The notes under the pieces: generated by a model
What the model was told of the DNA's origin: nothing
Seen by the model: the letters and a program-made list of their open reading frames with translations, nothing else
The model's database searches: none
Position numbers and translations under genes: made by a program
From: Ilumatobacteraceae bacterium
GTDB lineage: Bacteria > Actinomycetota > Acidimicrobiia > Acidimicrobiales > Ilumatobacteraceae
Assembly: GCA_025358075.1 (NCBI GenBank)
Contig: JANYKU010000013.1
Coordinates: forward strand, 1 to 32,787
Direction of reading: 5' to 3'
DNA length: 32,787 bases
Shown here: positions 15,972 to 23,449 of the stretch, in pieces
How the letters are laid out: each line of letters begins with the position of its first letter
Numbering within the stretch: the first letter of the stretch is position 1

Positions 15972-16496
15972 GTGCGAGTGCTCGAGAAGGCTGCCCTTCG
16001 CCAGCGCATGCTCTTGGTTCGCGATGCGGTCGGCGACCACTTGCTGCGCAGCGTTCAGCTGTGGGCCAAGGTTGCCGAGATGGACGAGTATCGACGGGCG
16101 AGCAGCGTGATGGCGTTCGTCGGCTTCAAGGGCGAGCCGGAGACCGATCCGTTGTTCGCCCGCTTGGCAGTCGATGGCAAGCGCCTGTTGCTGCCGCGGG
16201 TCGAACCATCAGGGATCGTCGTCGCCGATGGCAGCACGCCATGGATGGCCAGCAAGTTCGGGGTGCAAGAACCGACCGGACCGGCCCTGGGTGTTGACGT
16301 GATCGATCTCGTGATCGTTCCCGGGCTGGCGTTCACACCCGCCGGCGATCGGCTCGGGTACGGCCAGGGTTACTACGACCGCTTGCTGCCAACCGTGGCG
16401 GCACCGACGGTCGGCGTGTGCTTCGAGGATCAACTGGTCGACGAGATGCCGGTGGCTGCGCACGACGTGCGCGTCGGTGCGGTGGTTTCGGCATGA
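15972..16496 (+). CDS. fthC: 5-formyltetrahydrofolate cyclo-ligase
   Basis: A 174-residue enzyme converting 5-formyl-THF to 5,10-methenyl-THF with ATP. The signature G-x-RLGYGQGYYDRLL, the VGFKGEPETDP segment and LLLPRV are present; length is slightly below the usual ~190. The start is GTG 15972 (VRVLEKAALRQRM); a second GTG two codons later is equally possible. A TTGACA at 15953-15958 could be a -35, but no convincing -10 follows. It is divergent from the flavin reductase gene and followed 10 bp later by the PLP enzyme gene. Confidence 0.9.
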   Translation: MRVLEKAALRQRMLLVRDAVGDHLLRSVQLWAKVAEMDEYRRASSVMAFVGFKGEPETDPLFARLAVDGKRLLLPRVEPSGIVVADGSTPWMASKFGVQEPTGPALGVDVIDLVIVPGLAFTPAGDRLGYGQGYYDRLLPTVAAPTVGVCFEDQLVDEMPVAAHDVRVGAVVSA

Positions 16497-16506
16497 TGGT
16501 CACGGC

Positions 16507-17493
16507 ATGACCTTCTTTACGATCGACGAGTTCGCCGAGTCCTCGGCCGTGGTCAGCCGGCACATGGCGCCGACGCCTCAGTTCGCTTGGCCGCTCCTCT
16601 GCGCTCACCTCGGTGCCGAGGTGTGGGTCAAGCACGAGAACTGCACGCCGACGGGCGCGTTCAAGGTGCGTGGCGGACTGGTGTACATGGACCGTCTCGT
16701 TCGCGAGCGGCCGATGGTGCGAGGTGTCGTCGGCGCGACCCGCGGCAACCACGGCCAGAGCATGGCCTTCGCTGGCAGAGCCGCCGGGATCGATGTAACC
16801 ATCGTGGTGCCACACGGCAACAGCGCCGACAAGAACGCGGCAATGCGCGGGTTCGGCGCCGAATTGATCGAGCACGGCAACGACTTCCAGGCGGCACGAG
16901 AGCACTCGGTCCTATTGGCCGAGCAGCGCGGCCTCGAAGCCGTGCCATCGTTCCACCAGGATCTGTGCCGGGGTGTGGCCACCTATGCCCACGAACTGTT
17001 CACCGCGGCCGGCGAGCTCGATGCGGTCTACGTACCGATCGGGCTGGGATCGGGGATCTGCGGTCTGATCACGATGCGCGATCTTCTCGGGTTGCGCACC
17101 GAGATCATCGGCGTCGTCGCCGAGCGCGCTCCATCGACGGCGCTGTCGTTCGCAGCCGGTACAGCAGTCAGCACCGACAGCGCAGCGACGTTCATCGACG
17201 GCATCGCCACTCGCGTTCCTGACCCGGTGGCGATCGAGATCATCGTCGGCGGCGCTGCCCGCATCATTCAGATCAGCGAGGACGCGTGCGCCGACGCCGT
17301 GCGATTGATGATGCAGTGCACCCACCATCTCGTCGAGCCGTCCGGTGCTGCGGCGCTTGCGGGCCTGATCGTCGATCAGTCGATCGATGGCAAGCGCATC
17401 GCCGGAAAGCGGCTCGGCATCATCGCCAGTGGCGGCAACATGGATGCCTCGATCCTCACCGAGATCCTCGCCGGACGAACGCCCACCCTCTGA
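16507..17493 (+). CDS. PLP-dependent threonine/serine dehydratase-like enzyme
   Basis: A 328-residue fold-type II PLP enzyme. Lys53 in TGAFKVRGG would form the Schiff base, GATRGNHGQS is the substrate/cofactor loop, GLGSGICG is the phosphate-binding glycine loop and IIASGGNMD is the C-terminal cofactor contact. There is no ACT regulatory domain, so it resembles catabolic threonine dehydratases and the EutB-type dehydratases of ectoine use rather than biosynthetic IlvA. ATG 16507 is preferred; an upstream ATG at 16477 lies inside fthC. The tight spacing to fthC suggests co-transcription. Substrate is not decidable from sequence. Confidence 0.85.
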   Translation: MTFFTIDEFAESSAVVSRHMAPTPQFAWPLLCAHLGAEVWVKHENCTPTGAFKVRGGLVYMDRLVRERPMVRGVVGATRGNHGQSMAFAGRAAGIDVTIVVPHGNSADKNAAMRGFGAELIEHGNDFQAAREHSVLLAEQRGLEAVPSFHQDLCRGVATYAHELFTAAGELDAVYVPIGLGSGICGLITMRDLLGLRTEIIGVVAERAPSTALSFAAGTAVSTDSAATFIDGIATRVPDPVAIEIIVGGAARIIQISEDACADAVRLMMQCTHHLVEPSGAAALAGLIVDQSIDGKRIAGKRLGIIASGGNMDASILTEILAGRTPTL

Positions 17494-17515
17494 TTGTTCA
17501 GGCTGATTGTTCAGG
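17490..17515 (+). repeat. Two exact 13-bp tandem repeats at a gene end
   Basis: CTGATTGTTCAGG occurs twice in tandem (17490-17502 and 17503-17515), followed by a partial third copy CTGACTGTCA. The first copy includes the stop codon of the PLP enzyme gene. Probably a slippage product; it sits at the edge of the next operon's promoter region. Confidence 0.85.
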
Positions 17516-17533
17516 CTGACTGTCAAGAAATAT

Positions 17534-17553
17534 TGTGTGACGTACGTCATACA
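17534..17553. promoter_or_regulatory. Crp/FNR-like palindrome upstream of the secreted protein / two-component operon
   Basis: A 20-bp palindrome with one mismatched pair, TGTGTGACGTACGTCATACA. It contains a perfect 12-bp core TGACGTACGTCA and reads as TGTGA-N6-TCATA, one base off the Crp consensus TGTGA-N6-TCACA. It lies about 86 bp upstream of the first gene. TCTCA boxes at 17556-17560 and 17569-17573, 13 bp apart, could be direct-repeat sites for the operon's own OmpR-type regulator. Confidence 0.5.
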
Positions 17554-17638
17554 GCTCTCACAAAGTCGTCTCAGAGTACCGATTCATTGTGATGCATGTC
17601 CGGTGAGCTACTTCGCCGGCGTGACACAGGAGACGACA

Positions 17639-18049
17639 ATGACCACCCCCCGCAATTCCCTCAAGTCAAAGATCCTCATCGGTGCCGTTGCAATGACCGC
17701 CGGTGCCGCGATGGTCGTGCCGACCTCGGCGTTCGCAGCAGCGACGTCGACGACCACCACCGGCGCTCTTCCGGTGCGGTACGAGCGAGCCTGCCTGCGG
17801 CTCCCGAACTTCCAGATTCGCACCAACAACCTGATCACCCGGCTCAACGGCGATGCCTCGACCAAGGGTTCGCTGGCCTGGCTGCAAGCTCAGATCAACG
17901 ACGCCAAGGCCAAGAACCGCACCCAGCTGGCCACCGTGCTGCAGAACCGCCTGGCCGTGCGCACGCAGACCCTCAAGGTCCTTCAACAGCGTCAAGATGG
18001 CTTGGCCAAGTTGCTCGACAAGTGCCGCGCCCACGGGGTGAACGTCTGA
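17639..18049 (+). CDS. Small exported helical protein of unknown function
   Basis: A 136-residue protein with a Sec signal peptide: positive start, hydrophobic stretch around residues 12-30, and likely cleavage after SAFA. A Thr-rich linker follows, then about 90 residues that read as amphipathic helices (LAWLQAQINDAKAKNRTQLATVL and similar). Two cysteines, one near the mature N-terminus (ERACLRL) and one near the C-terminus (DKCRAHG), could form a disulfide. ATG 17639 is fixed by the AGGAGA ribosome-binding sequence at 17628-17633. Its stop overlaps the next start (TGATG). No homologue recognised. Being first in a two-component operon, it may be a signal, chaperone or accessory factor for the sensor. 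Confidence 0.82.
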   Translation: MTTPRNSLKSKILIGAVAMTAGAAMVVPTSAFAAATSTTTTGALPVRYERACLRLPNFQIRTNNLITRLNGDASTKGSLAWLQAQINDAKAKNRTQLATVLQNRLAVRTQTLKVLQQRQDGLAKLLDKCRAHGVNV

Positions 18050-18402
18050 TGAGGCCGCACTCGTTCCTCGCCGTGGCAATGACGGTCGGACTGGCGACCG
18101 TTGGCATGACCGCTTGCGGATCGTCCGCATCCGGCGGTACGTCGCCGGCGCCGGCTCCTACTGTGGCTCCAGCCACGATCCCGGTCGCGACGACTCCCGT
18201 CGTGACCGCTGCCCCGACAACGACCGTCGCGATGGCGGTCTCGACGACCCCTGTGGCGACCGACGCCCCGGCTCCAGCAGCGACCGCACCGGCAGCGAAC
18301 GCCATCTCCGTGACCGACGCCGATGTTGCCGACATGGAGAAGCAGCTCGACGACATCGATCAGTTGCTGGCTGGTGTCGACTCGGATCTCAGTCAGGACT
18401 GA
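18049..18402 (+). CDS. Small Ala/Thr/Pro-rich lipoprotein
   Basis: A 117-residue lipoprotein with lipobox VGMTAC at Cys23. Residues 25-85 are a low-complexity Pro/Ala/Thr/Val spacer of the kind that crosses a cell wall. The last ~30 residues are acidic and helical (ADVADMEKQLDDIDQLLAGVDSDL). It overlaps the upstream secreted-protein gene by one base and is immediately followed by the response regulator gene, so all four genes appear to be one transcript. No family recognised. Its acidic tail could interact with the basic helical protein encoded upstream, but that is inference. Confidence 0.8.
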   Translation: MRPHSFLAVAMTVGLATVGMTACGSSASGGTSPAPAPTVAPATIPVATTPVVTAAPTTTVAMAVSTTPVATDAPAPAATAPAANAISVTDADVADMEKQLDDIDQLLAGVDSDLSQD

Positions 18403-19098
18403 GTGAACAGCGCTGACGGTGGACGGGTCCTCGTCGTCGAAGACGACGACGCAGTGCGCACCGCCGTCGATCGTGGGCTCGGTGTACACGGTTTCGACGT
18501 GTCGTCGGTGCCCGATGCCGAGTCGGCGCTGTCGGCCGTCGCTCGACGCCGGCCGGATCTGATGATCGTCGACGTCGGGTTGCCAGGGATGTCGGGGATC
18601 GAGCTGTGCACTCGACTGCGCGGGCTCGATGTGGACACGCCGATCCTGATCTTGTCGGCACGGGACCAAGTCGGTGATCGAGTCGGCGGCCTGCAGGCCG
18701 GAGCCGATGACTATCTGGTCAAGCCCTTCTCGCTCGACGAGTTGGCTGCCCGCATGCACGCCCTGCTCCGCAGGGCTCGCCCGTCGGGTGGGGCGACCTC
18801 GGTGCTCTCCGCCGGTCCACTGTGGATCGACCTCGACCGCAGGGTGGCCACCATCGACAAGATCCGGCTCGACCTGTCGAGGCGTGAGTTCGACCTGCTG
18901 GCGACGTTCGCAGCCAACCCCGGCATCGTGCTGTCGCGGATCCGCCTGCTCGAGTTGGTGTGGGGCTACGACTTCGATGTCGACACCAATGTGGTCGACG
19001 TGTTCGTCGGCTACGTGCGGCGCAAGTTGGAATCCGCCGGCGCCCTGAAGCTGATCGACACGGTGCGCGGTGTCGGCTTCGTGCTGAGGATCGCCTAG
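18403..19098 (+). CDS. OmpR-family response regulator
   Basis: A 231-residue regulator. The receiver domain (residues 7-120) has the acidic pocket VVEDDD, phosphoacceptor Asp57 (LMIVDVGLPG) and Lys107 (YLVKPF). A winged-helix DNA-binding domain follows (residues 130-230) with LSRREFDLL and the recognition region VDVFVGYVRRKLE, ending IDTVRGVGFVLR. The GTG start directly follows the lipoprotein stop, and its own stop directly precedes the kinase ATG. Phosphorylated by the downstream kinase, it probably controls this operon and unknown targets. Confidence 0.93.
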   Translation: MNSADGGRVLVVEDDDAVRTAVDRGLGVHGFDVSSVPDAESALSAVARRRPDLMIVDVGLPGMSGIELCTRLRGLDVDTPILILSARDQVGDRVGGLQAGADDYLVKPFSLDELAARMHALLRRARPSGGATSVLSAGPLWIDLDRRVATIDKIRLDLSRREFDLLATFAANPGIVLSRIRLLELVWGYDFDVDTNVVDVFVGYVRRKLESAGALKLIDTVRGVGFVLRIA

Positions 19099-20442
19099 AT
19101 GCGCCTCGCCACCCGCACTGGGCTGGCGTCGTTCGTGTCAGCTTCGATCGTGCTGCTCGCTGTTGGGGCACTGTTCCGCGGCCAGTTCGCCAACATCCTC
19201 CAAGAACGTGTCGACGCGCAGCTCCGCGACCGGGCCAAGACGGCCCCGATCCTGGCTGCAGTGGCCGGCCGGCTCGCTCAATCGGAGTTGCGGACGTCGC
19301 TGGAAGGTGCTCGGGTGCGAAGTGGCACCGAGACCATCTCGCTCGGGCTGCTCCCGGCCGATCCACTTCCTGACCAGATCGTGCCCGGCTGGTCGACCGC
19401 CCAGGCCAGTGGCGACCGGTGGCGGCTGTACACCGTCGCCGTCGTCGACGTGCCCGACCCCGGTGACCGAGCGTTGGTGCAACTGGTCGCGCCTCTCGGC
19501 GACGTGGATGCTCGGGCAGCAGAACTGCGCCGCCGGGTGCTCATCGTGATGGGCCTCACCTCGTTGGCCGCCGGCCTCGTCGGCTACCTGCTCGGGTCGA
19601 TGGCAACCAGGCCGCTGACTGCCCTGCGCCGTGACACCGAGCGGATCGAAGACGCCGAACCACGAACGTGGAAGGTCGGCTCCCGCTATGGCTCCGTCGA
19701 GGTCGATGCGGTTGCGGCAACGTTGAACGAGAACCTCGAACGTCTCGCCGATGAGACTCATCGTCGCGGAGCTGCGCTCGACGCTGCCAGGGCCTTCGCC
19801 GCCGCGGCGACCCACGAACTTCGCACGCCGTTGCAAGGTGCGCTGATCAACCTCGACATCGCCCGCAGCGGCCGCATCGATGAGACCGATCGCGCCGAGG
19901 TGCTCGGCTTGGCCGACGAGCAGCTGCAACGGATGGCCGCGTCGCTGTCGGCCGTTCGTGCCCTGGCCGACAGCGAGTTCGCCGACCAATCGTGGTTCCA
20001 CGAGGTCGATCTGGCCGACATCGCCGATGCTGCGGTCGCCGACGAACGCCGCCGTGCCCCGAACGCCATCGTCGAGATCGAATCGACACCACCGAACACC
20101 GTGATCGCCTGGCGCGATGGCGTGACCCTGGCGATCGCCAACATCGTGCGCAACGCCTTGATTCACGGCGCGCCGGCTGATGGCGGCGTGCCACGCGTCG
20201 TCGTGTCGGTGGCCGGGACCACTGTCATCGTCGACGACAACGGGCCGGGCGTGCCCGAGGCCGATCGCCAACGCCTGCTCGAGCGATTCGAGCGCGGCGC
20301 CGGCAGCGGTTCCGGGCTCGGCCTGGCCATTGCCCAGCAAGTGGCGATCGCCCACGGCGGCGCGGTGACGATCGGCGAGAGCACGCTGGGCGGGGCGCGC
20401 GTCGTGCTGACGCTGGCCCAGCCGGATCAGTCGTCCTCGTAG
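19099..20442 (+). CDS. Membrane sensor histidine kinase
   Basis: A 447-residue kinase: transmembrane helix 1 (about 8-27), an extracytoplasmic sensing region of ~115 residues, helix 2 (about 147-168) and a HAMP-like linker. HisKA follows with phosphoacceptor His239 in ATHELRTPL, then HATPase_c with N box NIVRNALIHG (Asn352), G1 DDNGPGVP and G2 GSGLGLAIA. The kinase is complete. The sensing domain is not recognised. It starts at the base after the regulator stop, and its 3' end overlaps the convergent INO1 gene by 16 bp. The exported protein and lipoprotein upstream would be in the right compartment to contact its sensor domain. Confidence 0.93.
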   Translation: MRLATRTGLASFVSASIVLLAVGALFRGQFANILQERVDAQLRDRAKTAPILAAVAGRLAQSELRTSLEGARVRSGTETISLGLLPADPLPDQIVPGWSTAQASGDRWRLYTVAVVDVPDPGDRALVQLVAPLGDVDARAAELRRRVLIVMGLTSLAAGLVGYLLGSMATRPLTALRRDTERIEDAEPRTWKVGSRYGSVEVDAVAATLNENLERLADETHRRGAALDAARAFAAAATHELRTPLQGALINLDIARSGRIDETDRAEVLGLADEQLQRMAASLSAVRALADSEFADQSWFHEVDLADIADAAVADERRRAPNAIVEIESTPPNTVIAWRDGVTLAIANIVRNALIHGAPADGGVPRVVVSVAGTTVIVDDNGPGVPEADRQRLLERFERGAGSGSGLGLAIAQQVAIAHGGAVTIGESTLGGARVVLTLAQPDQSSS

Positions 20443-21755
20443 TACTCGCGCCCGAGGTGGGTGATCTGTTCCTCGCCCATCATCCACCGCAGGTTGTTCT
20501 TCAGCTTGGTGAGTTGGATGAAGAGGTCGTGCTCCGCATACAGGCCCGGCGCCACCATCGGCGCCTTGTAGTAGAAGCTCAGCCACTCCTGGATGCCGAA
20601 CAGGCCGGCGCGCTGGGCGAGGTCGCTGAACAGCACCAGGTCGAGGGCCAGTGGTGCAGCGAGGATCGAGTCGCGGCAGAGGAAGTCGATCTTCAGCTGC
20701 ATCGGATAGCCGAGCCAGCCGAAGATGTCGATGTTGTCCCAGCCCTCCTTGTTGTCGCCCCGGGGTGGGTAGTAGTTGATTCGCACCTTGTGATACACGT
20801 TGCCGTACAGCGCCGGGTAGACGTCGGGGTCGAGGATGTGTTCGAGCACACCGAGCTTCGATTCCTCCTTGGTCTTGAAGTTGTCGGGGTCGTCGAGCAC
20901 TTCGCCGTCGCGGTTGCCGAGGATGTTGGTGGAGTACCAACCGCTGAGGCCGAGCATGCGGGCCTTCAGCATCGGGCCGATGACGGTCTTGATGAGGGTT
21001 TGGCCGGTCTTGAAATCCTTGCCGCTGATGGGGATCTTCTTCACGGTGGCGAGGTCGCGCAGCGCCGGGATGTCGACCGTGAGGTTCGGCGCGCCGTTGG
21101 CGAACGGCACGCCCTCGAGGATCGCCGCGTAGGCGTAGAGCATCGAGGGGGCGATCGTCGGGTCGTTGGCGTCGATGGCCGCCTCGAACGCCTCGAGGTT
21201 GGCGTGGGCCGGGCCCGGCTCGATGAAGATCTCGGTGCTGGCGCACCACAGCATCACGACACGCTCGACCTTCTTCTCGTCGCGGAAGCGGTTGATGTCT
21301 TCGCGGATGGCGTTGAGCATCGAGCGCTTGTTGATGGTGTGCATCGTGTTGTCGGCGTCGATGCGCTTCACGTACTCGCGATCGAACGCCGCCGCCATCG
21401 GGCGTACCTCGCGCAGCGCGTCGCTGACGGCCTCGATGTGCTTGCCACCGTCGAGCACACCGGCACGGGTTGCGGCGACGTAGGCATCGTCGGGGAACGG
21501 GTCCCACGCTCCGAAGACGAGATCGTCGAGTGCAGCAAGTGGCACGAAGTCGTTGATCAACGGCTGGCGGTTCTCGGTGCGCTTGCCGAGGCGGATCGTG
21601 CCCATCTGCGTCAACGAGCCGACCGGGGCACTCATGCCTCGCTTGACCAGCTCGACGCCGGCGATCAATGTCGACGCCACGGCGCCGAGGCCGACGGTCA
21701 GCACGCCGAGGCGACCGTCGGCGGGCGCGATGCTGGGGGACGGGGGAACAGTCAT
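20427..21755 (-). CDS. ino1: Inositol-3-phosphate synthase
   Basis: A 442-residue NAD-dependent enzyme turning glucose-6-phosphate into inositol-3-phosphate, the precursor of phosphatidylinositol and, in many actinobacteria, mycothiol. Family motifs are TVGLGAVASTLIAG (NAD binding), GAWDPFPDDAYVAA, ISGKDFKTGQT, LSGWYSTNILGNRDG, NYYPPRGD and FLCRDSILAAPLALDL. Compared with the shorter mycobacterial Ino1 it has the longer form. ATG 21755 has no Shine-Dalgarno sequence, but a TAGCCT hexamer seven bases upstream suits a leaderless transcript. Confidence 0.95.
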   Translation of the reverse strand: MTVPPSPSIAPADGRLGVLTVGLGAVASTLIAGVELVKRGMSAPVGSLTQMGTIRLGKRTENRQPLINDFVPLAALDDLVFGAWDPFPDDAYVAATRAGVLDGGKHIEAVSDALREVRPMAAAFDREYVKRIDADNTMHTINKRSMLNAIREDINRFRDEKKVERVVMLWCASTEIFIEPGPAHANLEAFEAAIDANDPTIAPSMLYAYAAILEGVPFANGAPNLTVDIPALRDLATVKKIPISGKDFKTGQTLIKTVIGPMLKARMLGLSGWYSTNILGNRDGEVLDDPDNFKTKEESKLGVLEHILDPDVYPALYGNVYHKVRINYYPPRGDNKEGWDNIDIFGWLGYPMQLKIDFLCRDSILAAPLALDLVLFSDLAQRAGLFGIQEWLSFYYKAPMVAPGLYAEHDLFIQLTKLKNNLRWMMGEEQITHLGREYYEDD

Positions 21756-21762
21756 GGCGGTG

Positions 21763-21768
21763 AGGCTA
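21763..21768 (-). promoter_or_regulatory. Candidate -10 element of a leaderless ino1 promoter
   Basis: On the minus strand TAGCCT (TANNNT) is seven bases before the ino1 ATG, and the leader holds no ribosome-binding sequence. I see no good -35. Confidence 0.4.
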
Positions 21769-21819
21769 GGAACATGGAGCGCTCTACGTCCCCATCTGGA
21801 TGTGCGAATCTATGAAGCC

Positions 21820-22554
21820 ATGCCGACCGATGCCGGCGACGCCCGGGTTCTGCTGCAGGTGTCACCCGATGACTACGTCACCGAACGGACGCGTCTGGTC
21901 AAGCTGGCCAGGGCCGACGGCGACCGGGCGCTGGCCGGGTTCTTGCAATCGCTCAAGCATCCTGGCCGGTCGTTGTGGGCGGTGCTGGCCGCCGGCGAAG
22001 ACGCCACGGCGGTGCGCAGCATCGTGACTGCAACGACGGAGCTGGCCAAGATCCAGGCGGGAGGAAGTGATTCTCGGGTCCTGTCGTCGGCGACTCAGCA
22101 GCGACGCAATGCGCTCGAGGGAGTGGTCGATCAGGCGGTCGCGGCCTTGGCGCGCTGGGATGGCGGCGCGGAGGCTCGACGACCAGAAGTCCGTGGCCTC
22201 GTCGATCAGCTGTCGCGCCACCCTGATGTTGCCGAAGTTTGGATCGACGGCACGCTGCGCGACCTGCCCGACGACTCGTGGGGCTTCGGAGCGTTCGCCG
22301 ACCTCGAGGTTGCCGCTGCGCCGCCTACGGGCAAGCCGGCACGAGCAGCACGGGCAGAACAAGTTCGTGAAGCTCGACAAGATGTCGCCGCCGCCGGGCG
22401 CGATCTCAAGGCCGCCGAACGACGCGTCGACGCGGCGCGAAAGGCAGTGCGCGACGCGGAGGCAGAGTTACGACTCGCCGAGAAGGACCGCACGGCCGCC
22501 GAGCACCGCCACAACGAGGCGACCGCCCTCCTCGAATCCAGCCAAGATGACTGA
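21820..22554 (+). CDS. Conserved actinobacterial protein with C-terminal coiled coil, function unknown
   Basis: A 244-residue cytoplasmic protein. Its N-terminal half (DDYVTERTRLVKLARADGDR... then LKHPGRSLWAVLA) has the shape of a widespread uncharacterised actinobacterial family (FTAARD..LV..LRAAGDRE..LRKPT..AW). Residues from about 165 form a long Ala/Arg/Glu coiled coil (QVREARQDVAAAGRDLKAAE and on). I start it at ATG 21820. In-frame codons between ATG 21754 and 21820 have only about half G/C at third positions, whereas codons after 21820 are strongly G/C-ending, so the upstream part is probably untranslated. Its stop overlaps the next gene by eight bases. Confidence 0.75.
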   Translation: MPTDAGDARVLLQVSPDDYVTERTRLVKLARADGDRALAGFLQSLKHPGRSLWAVLAAGEDATAVRSIVTATTELAKIQAGGSDSRVLSSATQQRRNALEGVVDQAVAALARWDGGAEARRPEVRGLVDQLSRHPDVAEVWIDGTLRDLPDDSWGFGAFADLEVAAAPPTGKPARAARAEQVREARQDVAAAGRDLKAAERRVDAARKAVRDAEAELRLAEKDRTAAEHRHNEATALLESSQDD

Positions 22555-23146
22555 GTTGCAGCATGCCGCTACCCCGCCAGGGGTCGACCTGTACTGGATC
22601 CCGCTCGGTGCCGGTGCTCACGTCGTGCGCGTCAGCGGTGGTGCGTACGAGGCGATCGCGGCGCGGATCCAACGACGAGCGCGATGCGATCTGTACCACT
22701 CCGCGCTCGTGGTGGCCACCGCCGATGGGTCGTTCGTCATCGAGATGACACCGATCACCGATGGTCGCGGACCACAAGACCGAGGCGTCGTCGCCGAGGG
22801 CCCGGTCGGAATGAGGTGGGCTCGACGGTTGCGAATCTTTCGCTACGAGATCCATCGATGGCGCGGCGGTGTGATTCCCGATCTCGCCCACGCTGTTGCC
22901 AGCCCGGTGCGCGTCACGGACGACGCAGCGTTGGCTGAGCAGCTGCTCGATCTGGTGCCGTCCGTGCCCACGCCGACGTGGGGGCGTGACGAGCTGCACG
23001 CCGGCGACATGTGGAACTCCAACTCGGTCGTTGCGTGGCTGTTGGCGCGCACTGGACTCGATTCCGCTGCCGGTCAACCGCCACCCGGAGGTCGCGCCCC
23101 GGGTTGGGATGCCGGCATCGTCACTGCGCGACGCAGCGCTGCGTGA
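22547..23146 (+). CDS. Conserved actinobacterial protein of unknown function
   Basis: A 199-residue protein of a family I know only as hypothetical in actinobacteria. Marker segments are CDLYHSALVV, RGVVAEGPVGMRWARRLRIFRYE, TWGRDELHAGDMWNSNSVVAWLL and PPPGGRAPGWDAG. The arrangement of a histidine in a YHSAL strand and a later W-x-S-x-S-x-x-x-W helix recalls permuted NlpC/P60 (YiiX-like) proteins, where the helix would carry a catalytic Cys. No cysteine is there, so any such link is speculative and would imply a non-peptidase. The start ATG 22547 overlaps the upstream gene by eight bases, suggesting coupling. Confidence 0.75.
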   Translation: MTELQHAATPPGVDLYWIPLGAGAHVVRVSGGAYEAIAARIQRRARCDLYHSALVVATADGSFVIEMTPITDGRGPQDRGVVAEGPVGMRWARRLRIFRYEIHRWRGGVIPDLAHAVASPVRVTDDAALAEQLLDLVPSVPTPTWGRDELHAGDMWNSNSVVAWLLARTGLDSAAGQPPPGGRAPGWDAGIVTARRSAA

Positions 23147-23175
23147 GCCCTACAAGAACTTGCGTTTCAACGTTG

Positions 23176-23415
23176 TCAGAGACTCTCGACGATGTTCTTC
23201 GCCTCCACCAGGCTCGCGCCGGTCAGCTGGCGCAGTTCACTGATCGCCTGAACCTTCTTGCCGGCACGAGCAAGGTCGACGACTTCCCCCGGCACCCCCG
23301 TGCCCGCTGTGACCGCACCAGGGAATGGAGGGCACGGCATGCCGAGTTGGTCAGAGAGCAGCTTGACTTGCGCCTCCAACAGCGCGAACCGATGGGCGAC
23401 CTGAGTTTCATCCAT
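23176..23415 (-). CDS. Small ribosomal L7/L12 C-terminal-domain-like protein
   Basis: A 79-residue protein. The last ~35 residues (VVDLARAGKKVQAISELRQLTGASLVEAKNIVESL) match the C-terminal factor-binding domain of ribosomal protein L7/L12, which normally reads K..AIK.vRe.TGLgLKEAKdlVe. The N-terminal ~40 residues (helical, then a Pro/Gly linker) do not resemble the L7/L12 dimerisation domain. Such stand-alone domain proteins are common in actinobacteria and uncharacterised. It is not the ribosomal protein itself, which is far longer and sits next to rplJ. Confidence 0.8.
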   Translation of the reverse strand: MDETQVAHRFALLEAQVKLLSDQLGMPCPPFPGAVTAGTGVPGEVVDLARAGKKVQAISELRQLTGASLVEAKNIVESL

Positions 23416-23449
23416 TCCCGGACTCTAGGGGCCAGAATCCGGGCGTGAC

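Noticed and set aside
15953..15981. TTGACA as a promoter for fthC
   Set aside because: A perfect -35 hexamer, but no TANNNT sequence at a suitable distance before the GTG start.
19138..21507. A 789-codon open frame on the minus strand across the histidine kinase and ino1 genes
   Set aside because: Its sequence is Arg/Gln/His-rich shadow of two well-supported genes with clear motifs. Long antisense frames are expected in high-GC DNA.
21754..21819. Alternative start ATG 21754 for the coiled-coil protein, sharing CATG with the ino1 start and preceded by GGGGGAA
   Set aside because: The in-frame codons up to 21820 have only about 50% G/C at third positions, unlike the coding sequence after 21820. 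The purine run is the complement of proline codons in ino1.
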